Shown here: piece by piece, positions 49,267 through 63,005 of the stretch
Layout: each line of letters opens with the position of its first letter
How positions within the stretch are numbered: position 1 is the first letter of the stretch
Source: Tetragonia tetragonoides
Taxonomy: Eukaryota; Streptophyta; Magnoliopsida; Caryophyllales; Aizoaceae
Direction: 5' to 3'
DNA length: 64,000 nucleotides
Assembly: GCA_038025085.1 (NCBI GenBank)
Contig: CM076144.1
Span: forward strand, 13,237,501-13,301,500
Translations under genes and position numbers: made by a program
Notes under the pieces: generated by a model
What the model was told of the DNA's origin: nothing
Seen by the model: only the letters and a program-made list of their open reading frames with translations
Databases searched by the model: none

Positions 49267-50050
49267 CTCAAAGGTAATAAAAAGATAGAAACATATAAGT
49301 GCGTTTTATCAGGTTAATGACATGATAATCCGTCTGAATATATGGGTCAATGCAATACAGACCTTTTGGGGCTAAAGGCTACCTTAACCCTGATTAGAGG
49401 AACCCATACTCCATAGCAGCCACTAAACCTTTTTTTTTTAGTCGAAGGAGGTACAAAAAACAATAATTTTAATTACAATAAAATCGAGGCTAAGATTTAT
49501 TGTCCTTTTATAATACACAATTTTTATTATATAATTTAAGAGTAAATAGTGATTAACACACATCGTCTAATGTGAAAACGACATTTAAAAAAACACAAAA
49601 ACTCGTAATTTTTACTAGCTTATTATTTGTTAAAATAAAAAGGACTACCAAATTTTCAACCCAATCCAACTTGTTAACCTGAATTATGAGGCCTACATAC
49701 AGATTGCAACCCAATTCAATTGACCAAATACTGCCTTCTTTGTTCCGCTCCAAGTCACCTTATTTGACACGTTTTTGTAGTGTATGCATAGTTAGGTGTG
49801 AAGTTTTTTAACAGGGTTTCAAATTGGTGTAGTAACTTGATGAATTATGAATAAAGATGTGAAAGATACGAATAATTCAGAAATCGGTTCTCAAAACTGA
49901 AAAAGGAGAAAGGTGAATACTCCGTATAAATAGTAACGAAAAAATTACAGAAAAGTGAAAGGCAATTTCAGTACTTTGCATAATTGCATCATAAAGATTT
50001 GAAGGCTCAAATCCCAATAAGGTTTCTGTAATTCTGTATCATTTTGATGG
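49267..50050. other. Intergenic DNA
   Basis: No supported gene or transposon ends. Confidence 0.5.
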
Positions 50051-50550
50051 AGATTGATACATACACCCATTGGTTGGCAACCCACTTTCCATTTGTATCT
50101 ATCTTTCTCATCTATTTTCAAATTCTCTCTCCTCTATTTCCAAAAAGGAAAATGTTTGGTTGACCTAGTGGATGGATAACCCATATTTTCTTTGTATTTA
50201 TCTCTCTCCTACCTTAAATGTCATTTCTTGGAAATAGAGAAGAGAAAAATTGAAAATAGAGGAGAGAGATAGATATAAATGGGAGATGTGTTGCCATTCT
50301 TGCCAACTCAGTGGGTGGATTTATCATTCTCCTTCCAAAAAATGACATTTAAGATAGAAAAAAAAGGGTGTTACTAAATGCCGCCCCTAAATTACTAGGT
50401 ACCGCCCCCCAAAATTCCAATTTTGCCCTTTTTTAATTTTTCACTCATCCTCTCCCTCTCTCCCTCTCTAACTCTCACACCACTTCTCTCCCACTCTACC
50501 ACCCACTCTCATACCCAACCTTCATCAACATTCACTCAAGCAACCCGCGG

Positions 50551-50867
50551 ATGTCTGCCGGCGATCAAGAAGTGCCGTCGACGGTGGCGGAGGTAAAATT
50601 AATTTTTTTTGCGCATTTTTTTTGCACGGTCGTCTGAGATTTTCGACTCACCCTTGGGTGAGTCGTCTGCTACAGGCGACCCATCCAAGGGGAGTCGTCT
50701 GTAGATCGCGACTCACCCTTGGGTGAGTCGTCCGCTACAGGCGACTAACCCTTGGGCGAGTCGAGATCAATAGACGACTCACCCTTGGGTGGGTCGCCTG
50801 TAGCAGACAACTCACCCTTGGGTGAGTCGAGATCGACGACCGACAGACACACAAAAAAAATTTATTA

Positions 50868-50909
<42 letters not shown>

Positions 50910-53697
50910 ATTATTATTATTATTATTTATTGTTATTATTATTATTATTATTATTTATTGTTTGAATTTAAGATTAAGCTAACATTGTTTTCGTTGTTTT
51001 CGTTAGATTCCTTTGGAGCGGTTCGGTGGTGATGGTGTTGATTACAGTACGCATTTCGTCACTGATGAGTTATTTGATAGTGATACAGATGCAATTAATT
51101 GGGCAAAACAAATTGCACTTACTATCGGGTTTGAGTTGATAATTTCGTCACACAAGAAGAGTGGAAGCGTAAAATTGTTAAGATGCAATCAAGGTGAACG
51201 CTACAGAGGGGAATTAAGAGACTTAGATACTGCTGCTCGGAAGAATACGAAAACAAAGGCTTGTAAATGTACGTTCCAGTTGAGAGCTCGGCAAGTGTAT
51301 GGATCCAGTAGTTGGATGATTGTCACATTGCCTGGGACTAGGGGTACGCACAACCATGACTTTGCTGTGTATCCTGAGGGATATCGTCAGATGAGTGGTC
51401 TTAGTCCTGGGTCAAAGAAACTCGTTCGTGACATGACTTCGGCACAAACAAAGCCATGTGCTATCTTGGCCGCGATTAAGGAAAAATTTCCCGAGGACAA
51501 TGCAACTAGACGGCATGTGTACAACCACAGAGATCGTATAAGGAAACTTGATTTTGAAGAGAGAGATGTCATTGGTCAGTTTCATCATTTAGCTGTGGCG
51601 AATAAGTACGTACATTGGACAAGAGCCGACCGAGCTACTAATGAGGTAACTCACGTGTTCATGGCACACCCTACATCAATTCAGTTACTTCGGTCTTTTC
51701 GTTGGTTGATTGGCTTAGATTCCACGTACAAAACAAACAAGTATAAGATGCCGTTTCTTGAGATAGTGGGGATGACTCCAACCAATAAGAACTTCCTCAT
51801 AGCTTATGCCATTATGAAGGATGAGACTCAGGCAAGCTATGCGTGGGTCTTAGATAAGTTGAGGATGCTTATTGGAAATGATGTACACCCAACAGCAATT
51901 GTGACCGATCGTGAGCTAGGGTTGATGACACCTATTAGAGAGATATTTCCCGAGAGTGCCCATTTGCTCTGTACATGGCACATTAACAAAGTCGTTGAAG
52001 ACAAAGTGTACAGACTTTGTGGAAAAGATAAGGCCGTCGCGCAGAGGTTCAAGAATGGGAGGTGGAAAATTATCATGGAAGCTTCCACAGAAGCTGCGTA
52101 CGATAGAGCAGTGCGTACGATGAAGGTTAGTTGGAGGACTTACCCTCACGTGATATCCTATGTAGAGGAGACCTGGCTGAGACACAAAGAGATGTTTGTG
52201 GCTGCGTGGACGAATAAGGTGCTACACCTTGGCAACACTACGACTTGCAGGGTGGAGAGTGCACATGCCGCGCTAAAACAGTGGTTGAACTCCTCAACTG
52301 GAGCTTTGGACAATGTTTGGAACAAGGTCAACAAGTCAATCGAGTCACAAATAACTGAGATCAAGTACACACTTGAAGAGTGCAGAAGACGAAGAAGTGT
52401 GGTGTACTCGGGTTTCCCATTCAACTATCTGACCGGGTATGTTTCCCATTACTGCTTACAAATATTATTGGCTGAGCTGAACAGGATGAGAGAATTGAGT
52501 CACCAAGTATTTGATCGTTGCGGTTGTGTATTGAGATCCACTCATCAGATCCCGTGTGCGTGTGAGTTGAAAACGGCCACGGATACGGGCACGCCAATTA
52601 GCTTGAATAGTGTCCACGAATTTTGGCGAACACTCGTTATTACTGATGCAGTGGAGATAGCTACGCTTGACATGACTGAGCATCCATCTGAGGACCATCG
52701 ATACTTTCGGTCTCTGGTCGACGAGGTTAACTCAAGCGACCCGGCAGTTGTGCGCAACATATCTGTCCTTATGAATGAGCAGCTTCATCCTGAGGAAGCG
52801 AGTTACGTCGAGCCGGAAGCGAACACGACAGTCAGAGGTCGACCGAGAGGGAGTTCCTCTACCAGACGTGATCCTAGTTCATGGGAGTACTCCCAGAGGG
52901 GTCGTGGTCGCCCTAGGTCATCCAGTTCGAGCCGCGGGCGTGGTCGTACCTCATCCTCATCGAGTAACTTCGTAAACAGTACTGGTATGAAAACCCATAA
53001 TTTATTAACATGTACATAATGTTGTTACTTTTTGATAAGTACTATTATTGACTTTCTATTATATTGTCTTGCAGCTGGACACGCAATAGATATCACTGAA
53101 TTCTATCATGTTAACAAAATTCCGGGAATCATCGTACCTTTCATTGAAGGATATCTCGATGTGCTTGGGGATGGTAATTGCGGTTTCCGTGTCATTGCGG
53201 ACTACATTTTCGGAGACCAAGAGCAATGGCGAGTGGCGAGAGTTTGCATTGCACACGAACTCTTAGCTAACCGAGCATTGTACGAAAACTTATACATTGA
53301 AGGGGTCGACGCTGGTTACCGCCGTATTATGTGGGACGGAGGTGCGTGTAACGATGATCACTGGATGACAGTAATTGAGGATTTGCTCCCGATTGCCAAC
53401 CTCTTCAATGCAGCGATTATGTTATTCGAATACGGCAGCGGAAGGGGGTTATATCATTGTTACACAGTGCTACCGTTCCAAGCACCTTCGACTGCTACAC
53501 GTCCAAGTAGGGAAATTGTCATGTGTCATTTAGGTGATTCGTATTCCCATTATATCCGTCTGGATTTAGCCTCAGATTTCCCTGTTCCTCCGATATGCGA
53601 AGCATGGTTTACTTTCCGTTCTGATAGTGTCGCTGGTTGGGAGCAAATGTATGTTACGCGAAGAGCACATTGGGATCGTTTAGCGAGGTCGATGTAA
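50551..53697 (+). CDS. MULE-2 transposase fused to OTU cysteine protease (intact)
   Basis: Three exons join in phase: 50551-50592 (ATG, MSAGDQEVPSTVAE), 51007-52984 and 53075-53697; 2643 nt, 880 aa, no stops. A FAR1-like N-terminal domain (KNTKTKACKCTFQLRA, GTRGTHNHDF) is followed by the MULE DDE core with Asp in GLDSTYKTNKYKM, Asp in VTDRELGL and Glu in CRVESAHAALK, with LLCTWHINK between. A SWIM-like finger (DRCGCVLRSTHQIPCACEL) has Cys where the last His is usual. A basic AT-hook-like linker (RGRPRGSSS, RGRGRPRSSSSSRGRGR) leads through the second intron into an OTU domain: VLGDGNCGFRVIADYI (catalytic Asp/Cys) and GDSYSHYIRLDL (catalytic His). Family knowledge: the transposase cuts and joins element ends, and OTU domains remove ubiquitin. 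That the OTU part protects the transposase or acts on host chromatin is inference. Confidence 0.9.
50640..50835. repeat. MULE-2 left-arm near-palindromic array
   Basis: About five copies of a unit containing GACTCACCCTTGGGTGAGTC separated by GTCTGCTACAGGC-type spacers, within transposase intron 1. The core is almost self-complementary, so each unit can form a hairpin. Confidence 0.9.
50862..50957. repeat. (TTA)n microsatellite in transposase intron 1
   Basis: Near-pure TTA/ATT trinucleotide repeats, the counterpart of the longer tract in the right arm. Confidence 0.95.
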
Positions 53698-53921
53698 TTG
53701 AATGTTTTGCGTGATTGTTATACTTATATCATTGTCACATTTTTGTGTGATTGTTATATTTTGCATGTGGAGAGTGGTCGTGATTATTGGAGGTAAATAA
53801 AACAACAAATTACAATAAAACAAAAAATGTAAATAAGAAACAACAAATTACAATAACACAAATAAATAATAACAATGACAATGAAACTCTTATAATAACA
53901 AATTCATCTAGGGTCAATACA
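53698..53921. other. Spacer between convergent MULE-2 genes
   Basis: About 220 bp of A+T-rich sequence between the stop codons of the transposase-OTU and PMD genes, presumably holding both 3' UTRs. Confidence 0.6.
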
Positions 53922-55849
53922 TCATTTGGCAGCCCGCCAATCTCTCATATACTCGTCCATAATCGATCGAGAATCTTCCGCTTGCTCCGGAGGAATCAAA
54001 CTAATGAAAGACTCAGCTGCGATGGCTAGACGATTCACCCACTGCAAAAAAGTAACAATGAGTGTGAGTTCAGAGATATGTAATACGTAAAAAAAAAATA
54101 TATTTTTTAGTTAATCACTTACATAATCGCTGTTGGATCGTGGAGGAATCACAGGTGATGCAGCGTCACGTATCAGCCGAGGGTGGGAGTGAAGGTAGTA
54201 CCATGCGAGGTAGTCATCCGTACATGCTGTGGGATCTGACGTGGATGCCTGAAACCCATGGAGACCAAGAATGTAAAATCCCGGGAACATACGCCAAGCA
54301 TCAGATGAGATCCGTTCGGGGAAGACAACCTTGTACGAACGACTGCTCCATGACCTGATCGCTTTGACTGGCCTAAAGATCGGGGTTGGGATACTCTGTA
54401 CGTACCCGATTTATCGTAAACAACGACCAGGCATGTACGGTTCGATAATATCCCGATACTGTAGCCACCCCATGAATACAGTCCTCGGTACAGATACTGC
54501 CGGGTTAGAACCGTACGGCAGCCACACCACCTACGTAGAAATGTTGAAAGTTACGGTGAAGTAAAAAAACATAGCAAATGACGAAATAAATCATGAACAC
54601 CGATAACTAAATGACGTACCTCTGTCGCTCGCAAATGATCCAAGCGTCTACGTAAGGAGTCCAGTCGACCCATGTCCTTGCCCTCAGCCAGGGCACTCCA
54701 TACGGACGCACGGGGAGCCTCGTTGTCCCCGACAACCATCCGCTCCCGATGAGGTCGGAAGCAGGGAAAGTACTCGTATATCCATGCCTGGAGGAGAGTT
54801 AGGCATCCGCAGATGCCCTGAGAATCCCCGCGACTAGCTATACCGAGCTGACGATATAGGAAGGCGAGGGCAGCAGATCCCCAAGAGAAGTCATGCACCG
54901 TATCGACACCGTCGTCCATCACCTCCATCACGCAGGAGGGTCTAATACGGTTACCACTCTTGTCGACAAACAAGGTGGATCCAATAAGTAACCACATCCA
55001 AGCTGTCGCCTGGATGTCATCTATTTGCTCACGGCAAAGCTCAAAAACCGACTCCGTGAGGACCGCACCGCCCTGCCAGTGGCTACACATCAGTTCTTCT
55101 GGGCTGACCCCGAGAACCTCCATGGCCGCCGTCTGCAGCTGCCCATCCCATCCCTCATTGGAAACGAGCTCTCCGTCTACGGGAATCCGAAGAATATGCC
55201 ATACATCGTGCAACATGATCGTCATCTCTCCGAACGGCATGTGGAACGAGTTCGTATCCGGCTGCCACCTTTCCACGAATGCAGATATCAGGGGGAAGTC
55301 AATATGTCTGAACATAATGTCTGCCAGGTGTGATAACCCAGTCCCCTCGATCTGGGCCCTCATCTCGGCCGACATCTCCGCTCGCCACTGACTCAGCCGC
55401 TGACATACAGTCCATCGGTTCTGACACTTCAAGAGACCCCTCATCTCTCCATTCCACATACGAGACGCTACGTGGCCCAAGAAGCTCGGTATGACGCTAT
55501 CATCCGCCGGCCCACCGGACACAGGCTCTGTAACAAGCCACGTAGTGTCGTCCTCCGCTCTAGATCGTTTGCCAGTACTGGACGACCCAGTACTAACAAA
55601 CCTACCGCCTCTGCCCTTCACCACGCGCCAATCTGAGGATAATTCGACGCCAATCTGATCATCGGACTGATCCCCGGAGTAGAACTCGCTAGTTGCGTAA
55701 TCGTCTTGCTCAGCAGTCATCTCCCTCATCCGAACTGCCTCTCTCTGTCTCCGTACAGAGGCATCAATCCCGCGCGTCCTCGTGTGACGCGGTCCTGAAC
55801 CAGCTAGTTCACTAAATAACCGAGGCACCGATTTACCGGCTCCTCCCAT
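53922..55849 (-). pseudogene. MULE-2 plant mobile domain (PMD) gene with premature stop
   Basis: Three exons join in phase: 55849-54620 (true ATG, MGGAGKSVPRLFSELAG), 54530-54123 and 54041-53922; 586 codons to the final TGA. The PMD (aminotransferase-like, MAIN/MAIL-related) fold shows in HMPFGEMTIMLHDVWHILRI followed by PVDGELVSNEGW, AWMWLLIGSTLFVDKSGN, GSAALAFLYRQLGIASRGD and AWIYEYFPCFRPH. Exon 3 continues the family (VFMGWLQYRDIIEPYMPGRC). It holds an in-frame TAA at 54413-54411 shortly after PGRCLR, so only 449 residues would be made. An upstream ATG exon (56730-56660, MSSASGSGGRGFDG) mirrors the transposase first exon. Spliced to 55849 it would be out of frame, so it is either leader sequence or another lesion. 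Role unknown; host PMD proteins act in silencing of repeats. Confidence 0.85.
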
Positions 55850-55879
55850 CTATCATTTCACATTTTTAATTAATTAAAC

Positions 55880-56333
<454 letters not shown>

Positions 56334-56344
56334 TTTTTTTGTGT

Positions 56345-56530
56345 CGGTCGTCTGGTCTCAGACGACTCACCCAAGGGTGAGTCGTCGGCCGATCTCGACT
56401 CACCCTTGGGTTAGTCGCCCCAGACCGGCGACTCACCCAAGGGTGAGTCGTCTGCCTGTCTCGACTCACCCAAGGGTGAGTCGTCTGCGACAGACGACTA
56501 CCCTTGGGCGAGTCGAGATCGGCAGACGAT
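56345..56530. repeat. MULE-2 right-arm near-palindromic array
   Basis: Inverted partner of 50640-50835: about five copies of GACTCACCCAAGGGTGAGTC or close variants, separated by GTCTGCGACAGAC-type spacers. Confidence 0.9.
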
Positions 56531-56979
56531 CGACGCAAAAAAAAAAAAAAACACAACTTCAATTCATAACTTCACGATTCAATTCAAGGCAAAAAATATT
56601 CAATTCAAGGCAAAAAAAATTCAATTCAAAAAAAAAAAAAAAAAATTTCGAAAAGTTACCCCCCGCGCCGTCGGTCGCCGCCTCCCTCGCCGTCGAAACC
56701 TCTGCCGCCGCTGCCGCTAGCACTTGACATGGTCGTGGTGGTGGTGGTGGTGGTTGCCGGTGTGATGGTGTGGTGGTGAGGATGAGTGAGTGAGGAAGAG
56801 AGGATGAGTGAGAGTGGATGAGTGAGAGTGAGTGAGGAAGAGGGGTGGGTGAGGGTAAAATTGGAAAGGGGGGGCGGTAGCTAGTAAAAAGGGGCGGTAT
56901 TTAGCAATTCACAAAAAAAATAGATAATAAACAAAAATATGGGTTGCCCACCCATCAGATCAACCAAACATTTTCCCAC

Positions 56980-59736
56980 TTTGACAGAGATACCATTTTT
57001 TGCCAAACATATTGGCCACTGTTCATGGAAACGAGTTACTTTAATTATGTTTAGTAGTTGTTATTTAATGGGGCTTTTTCCCAGTATTAGTTGTGGTCAA
57101 TTCACTGCTTCAATCATGGAAATCTTATCCCAAAACATTTTAATCATGAGATTCTATGGTAATCATTTTACTGTGGTCTTGTGGTACAACAGAACAGAAT
57201 AAAGGGAGCAGAGTAATCATAGGATTTTTTGGAGTGGACCTTATATAATTTGTTGATTTATATATTCCATACCATAAAATACTATTGCCAATTTGCCAGA
57301 CAATGTTAATCTCAGGCCATGAAACACTATTGTTAGGTCATAATTATATGAATATACTGAATGTGACAAAAGTGTATATTAAACTGACAATAACATCACC
57401 CATGAATTATCTTAGAGTCAAATTTATTATTCGACGTAGTTTCTATTTCTATAAATTCCGTATTTAGTCATTTTGATAATAAAAGTAGAAATTTGTAAAG
57501 GAAAATTAGCATATCTTGTGTAGGGTATATTTAAAAAGATTTAGACTATTGGTGCACCATGGACTAAGTCCATACAAGTTTTTATATTTCATGTATACAT
57601 AAATATAGAATGCCCCATCTTACGTAGTGAGAATTATAAATCGAGCTAATCTGATCTGACTGGATAAGACATCCATTAATCTAATTTGAACAGTTGATCG
57701 GGTAAGTGGATGGTAATTGTAATTCTGTGTATTTTTTTCACTTATCTGATCTAACTTGAAAATTTAAAATAAGTAGAGAATAACACACCCAAATGAATAG
57801 TATCATATTAGCTGCTAAATACTACATAGGGTAAAATAAATTTTCAGGTAAAAAGTACCAAACGAGTACCTTTGTTGTTGATTTTTATTTGGCCCTGGCA
57901 CAAAGCGAAAGCAGAGTCTGTGATTTTATTTGGTAGTGCAGCAGAAAATACAAAACTGGTTAATAATATGAAGGAAGCAGCAGGTCAAAAATCTGTAACG
58001 GGTGCAGGCCAAACGAGATCTGCCATTGGGGGACCATCTTTAATGTACTCCATGCAGGAGACTGAGCCAGTCGCTTGCGCTTCGTCCTCTTCTTCTTTCC
58101 CATGGCCCCCTAAACAACTGCATACACAAGAGGACCAAATATTATTCGGACCAATAACTAGATCACAATTCACAACAATACATATTGTTTCTGTTTTTTG
58201 ATGGTAAACTCTTAAGATAAAAAAAACTCATTTATTTCAACCTAAATTCATCATACTATAAATAGATACACTGGCACACACTAAAACTGCAAAAACCACC
58301 AAGCATTTTTTTTTTTCATTTTTTTTTTTTATGCTGAAGAGGAAACGATTTTGAATTGATTTGGTTTATCAATTTCTAAAGGGGGGTCGCGATTCTCATA
58401 TTATTGTACATTTGTATAACATTTCATAATGATAATCTTACACAAAATTGATCGAAAATTATGAAAACTGGTTAATATGGAGTATCTTTTATGTCGAGCT
58501 CTTATTCTACGCCTGTATATGTCTTAATCTTAACTTTTGTATGCTGCATCATATCATTATTTTTTTTTTTTTTTGAGAAACTTGGGACTAGCCCGGCTGC
58601 CATGACTAGATAAGGAGGAGGTGATATAATTGAGAAATAATAGGCATGTAAAAGGTGAAGCTAAATAAAATTAAAATCTTGGTTATGTAGATTTATCCTT
58701 CACGAAAATTGCAATGTACTGTGTGGTTCCTGCCACCTTAGCTTTCAAATCCCAAATTGAATGCCTGGTAGTCCTGATCATAGGGTTAATGCTTAATCAA
58801 TTTATCCACCTGCTTCAAATTTAAGAGTCCAATAGAGTACTATGTGCTTCATATCCATTACGCGACTAGCTAGTACTACTGCCGGGTAGTCTAGTGCTCT
58901 TCTTTTATTTGTTTGTCCAGTGCTAGAGATTTGAGTGGGATTTGTATCCCGAGTTTAATCGCACTAGAGGTAGATGTTACAATTTGCGAATTACATTGTG
59001 TTGTTTAAACTCCGAGTCCACATAGCTATGCATAAATCAAGGAAATAATGAGAGACGCAATAAGAAATTAAGATCTGGGTAGTATATATGGAAAAGATTT
59101 TCCCTTTCCTCTTCCTAATTCCTAAATCTCAAGTCTCAAATGTAATAATCCGAATACTCTATCCAATTCTACTTTACTACTTTAGCAATAGGTTTGGCCA
59201 TAGGGAGCTCATGAGAGTTTTAGTCGTAGTACCTTCAATTTAGCTATCTCGTTACATACACCAATATACAAATATATTGTTCGTGAAGTTCATAATGAAC
59301 ATATCGGCTATATTTGTGGATGGTGAAGCCCTTCCTCAAAAATAAACATCCACACTTAAAGATGAACAATGGATGCGTTATTTAGAGTTTTACACGGTCA
59401 GTTTAGGTGTCAATTTAGTAATTAGTGATTCAGTTAAGTAACGTTCAGTCCAGTGATATTGAGTTCAGAAACATACACCTAATAGTATTATAATATCACC
59501 AAACCTATCTTATTTCTTTTTTGGTTATACAAAGGGTAGTATACATTATAGCATTAATACATTTCCAATCAAACTTTCCAAAAATACCTACTCAAACTAG
59601 TTTAACTACTATCCCCACAAAAACACCCAAAAAAAACAACCAAGATAGAAAGTACAAAAAAAAAATCCCAGCATTGAGCAAAATGCAAAGGCAAACCAAC
59701 CCCTAGGAACACAAAAATATCACTACTAGCACACTA
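56980..59736. other. Intergenic DNA
   Basis: A+T-rich with no recognised gene. One minus-strand open stretch (57985-58173, containing GSVSCMEYIKDGPPMADLVW) has protein-like composition but no ATG start and no recognised family. Confidence 0.5.
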
Positions 59737-62353
59737 CTACTGGTCAAGAGCATTAGGGCCAGTACAATAATTCACCACATGATTCCAAACCCACTGGACC
59801 AAAAAACGTCGTCGTATACCATTCATATTATAAGTAGCACCACCATGATCCTCCATCATTTGTCCAGTGTACGACCCTCCTCCCCCCGTCCCATAAATAC
59901 CTTCACAAAGATCAGCAATCTCCACGGGCGCAATCGGGTCTCCACCGGCATACCACGCGTTTACGAGTGGGTTGGTTGCTAGCTCCGCGATCTCGTGGGC
60001 GATCACACTTATCATGCCATCGACACCAACGTCGCCATTAGGGGTTTTCATTGCCTTTAGGCCCGGAATGTAGTCTGGCACGGCGAATGGATAGGCACAT
60101 ACACCCGGACATAGCTTTTGGCTATTCCCAACCCATGCGTAGGGTAAGGTGTACCCTACAATTGACGGGAAGGTGAAGTAATGGAACCCACAAACCTGCC
60201 AATAATAACAACAACAATAACAATGACAATGTCCAATTAGGAATTAGGATCAAGATAGTAACGGCTAGAGTACAATAAAATGTGTACAAAATAAAGTACA
60301 TTGTAGATAAAATATATCGCCATTGGCCCTGATTTCACAAAGATTGTCCTTACTCTTTTTTGGCTGTGTGCCTTTGTCTCTCACATTGGCTTACAATACA
60401 ATCAAATTTTCACCTTACTAATGACTAAAAAGGGAATGAGTAATAACCACCTCGAATGATTTGTGTCTCTAAGTGCGTTTTTTCTATTTACTCATTAATT
60501 GGTTTAGTTCAGTAATCTACTTTTTCACGCCCTAATTTCAAAAGTCTCTAAACATAGTCCAAGGAAATGAGTAATACTAATAACCACCTCGAATGATTTG
60601 TGTCTCTAAAGGTGTGTTCTTTTCCATTTACTTAATAATTAGTTTAGCTCGACAATCTACTTTTTCGCGCCCTAATTTCAAAAGTCTCAAAACATAGTCA
60701 AAGTTCTTTTAGAGTTATGCATAAACAATAGTACTAAAATACTATATACATGTGGACCTGTGGTTTGTACCTAAAAAAAAAAACTATACATGTGGTAGAC
60801 AAAGCCTTTAATTTACATAACCCCTTATTTGTATGAGACAGAGGAGTATGAGAGAAATTATCAACTGTACACTATTTCCTCCATTCTCTTTTTAGTTACC
60901 ATACCGTGCTTTTACCAAATACAAAATTCCTTGAATAAATGTCCCTTTCAACAATTTCAACAGTACAAAAATTAATTCTTTGAACTTAAAAGATAAGGAA
61001 GAGAGAGAAAAGTGAAATTATTTTGAGGTTAATCACTGGAAGTACCTCTTGACGAGCAAAAAAATAATAATAATAATAAAAAAAATAAATAAAAAAATCA
61101 CTGGTAGTGTGTGTGTGTCAATATCGACATAAAAGGGAGTGAGAAAAATTCAAATTATTGTACTACTAGAGTACTATCTAACCAATTTTCTAAGCTTGAT
61201 TCTATTAGTAATTCCAACCAATTACGCATTTTTATTTGTATCTGCTATTTCAAGGAAAATATCAATCAACATATAACTTTCATAATGAACCCACCTCTCT
61301 AATAGTGTAAAACCAAAACCAGCTGCTCTTCAAATTCCAAAACAATGTCCTCCACTAGCTACAAAACACACTCTCTCTGTCCCTAAATTATTATAAAATA
61401 ATTTTTCTTAAGCGGTCCTAAAGAAAAAGTCTGGTCGCGTATTGACAAATAAAAGTTAAATCGACTTAAAATTTCAGCTAAATTTATATCATAATGTAGA
61501 TCGCTTAAACATGAAACCACCTTCATAACCAAGTAAAATGTCAGTATGCTAGTTTGAAGTGGCTTACGTAAAGGCCGCTTGTTATGAGTTTTTGTGAATT
61601 TATACCATTATAGGAGTATAAAACATGGCCTCTATAGCTAAATATAATGTCAGGATGACAGTATGCTAGTTTGAGACGACTCACGTTAAGGGCCGCCTGT
61701 TATTAGTTTTTGTAAATTTATACCACTATATAAAACACTCCAAAAATGAAAGATAGAACTAGTAATTAAAGAAGGAAATAACAAACCTGGCCACAGAAAT
61801 CTTGGACGTACACGTCAGGTGACGTAAGAAGTAAATAAATCCCAGAACGGGGAGTAATAGGCAAAGGTTTAGTGGACGCAGTAACAGCAGATTTAATCAC
61901 GGATTGTATAGACATTCGGGTTAGAGATTTCCCATATGAATAAAACCGGTCATTTTTCTCAGACCCGAGTTGAACAGTCCGAGAAATATTAGATCCGGTT
62001 TGGTCCGTGTACATTTGGACCGTTTTCCACCAACCGGAAACCGAGGGTTTAGGGGAGGGATTATGTGATATGGAGTTTATGAATTCTCGGATGATTCGTT
62101 TCTGGGTTGGTTGCCACCTGCCGTACCAGATTATATGGACGGTGATTGGGCCTGTTAAGACTGGGCCCATGTGGTATTTTAAGTGAACGAATTCGGAGGA
62201 TCCTTCGAATTTTTTGGAGGGTCCGAATTGGTAGTCTGTGGTGGTGGTGTTTTGAGGCCATGGGCGCCACCCAATGGCGGGCGTGGCAAGGAGGAGGATG
62301 AGGAGAGAGAAACTGAGTAAGGTAGCGGTGAGGCGGTGGCCGTAGTGAAGCAT
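59737..62353 (-). CDS. EXORDIUM-like (phosphate-induced-1 family) secreted protein
   Basis: Two exons, 62353-61787 and 60195-59737, joined in phase 0 (GT-AG); 1026 nt, 341 aa. The true ATG gives [20 protein letters not shown], a signal peptide with likely cleavage near TPAIGW. The PHI-1/EXO domain follows: [21 protein letters not shown] split over two adjacent stretches, [19 protein letters not shown] across the splice, [31 protein letters not shown] and the C-terminus [20 protein letters not shown]. Known role: apoplastic proteins linked to brassinosteroid- and carbon-dependent growth; no enzymatic activity is established. Several in-frame non-ATG codons precede the ATG (a His/Ser-rich run), but a plant start there is unlikely. 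The 1591-bp intron carries two tandem duplications. Confidence 0.93.
60436..60722. repeat. Tandem duplication in EXORDIUM-like intron
   Basis: A block of about 140 bp starting ACCACCTCGAATGATTTGTG (about 60449) recurs from about 60583 with small changes. Both copies contain CGCCCTAATTTCAAAAGTCT. Confidence 0.85.
61538..61736. repeat. Second tandem duplication in EXORDIUM-like intron
   Basis: AGTATGCTAGTTTGA, GGCCGC and TTATACCA.TATA blocks recur about 120 bp apart (61551 and 61668). Confidence 0.75.
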
Positions 62354-62431
62354 GGTGAGGGAGTGGAGGAGGGAGGGAAGAAGAGTGGTGGTGGGAGGGG
62401 GAGAGTGAGAGTGAGAGTGGGAGTGAGACAA

Positions 62432-62640
62432 AGAGGGTGTGTGTATTTATAGCGAGGAAAATTGAAATAGTGATTTGAGGGTGTTATATTTTTTTACTTA
62501 ATGATTACTTTTTAGTTCAGTTTAATTTTATATGAAAATATATTTTGCTGTTAAATAAATACATAATACTACTAATTCAGTTTTTTTACTTAATGATTAC
62601 TTTTTAGTTCAGTTTAATTCTATATGAAAATATATGAGGT
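62432..62640 (-). promoter_or_regulatory. Presumed promoter of EXORDIUM-like gene with 90-bp direct repeat
   Basis: A TATTTATAG TATA-like element lies on the gene strand's complement near 62441-62451, about 90 bp upstream of the ATG. Further out, the phrase TTACTTAATGATTACTTTTT is duplicated at about 62495 and 62585. Confidence 0.45.
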
Positions 62641-62776
62641 CTTGGCTTAGTGGTAAAGACTGAGGTTTTGGGTACATTAGGTCCTAGATTCGAATTCCTC
62701 CTCCCTCGTTGTATGTAAATTTATTGTACTGGCCTCTGTACCTTCCTTAAACCAAAAAAAAAAAAAAAAAAAAAAA
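62636..62776 (+). mobile_element. tRNA-derived SINE with poly-A tail
   Basis: The sequence starts GAGGTCTTGGCTTAGTGGTA (A box) and has a B box AGATTCGAATTCCTC about 45 bases later. It ends in 23 A (62754-62776). This is the standard plant SINE layout. No clear target duplication is visible. Confidence 0.88.
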
Positions 62777-63005
62777 CAGAGGTAGTAATTCAAAACTTGA
62801 AATAGAAATTTTTGATCGACTTTTATATACTCAAAACATGAAATTGAAAGAATTTGTTCAACTTATTAGTGATTCGAAATTACAAAGATGTCAACTAGAT
62901 TAGTATCACGTGTAATTTTTCAAAGTCAAATATACACCTTTTTGTTTGTTTTACGCTAAAATGTGTAATCTTTAAAGAAATATGCTCAATTTAAAAGATA
63001 ATAAT

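Noticed and set aside
50640..50835. CRISPR-like array of repeats and spacers
   Set aside because: The repeats are degenerate near-palindromes in an intron of a plant transposon; spacers are themselves repeated and no cas genes exist.
62354..62431. His/Ser-rich N-terminal extension of the EXORDIUM-like protein
   Set aside because: It would need a TTG start; the first ATG gives a normal signal peptide.
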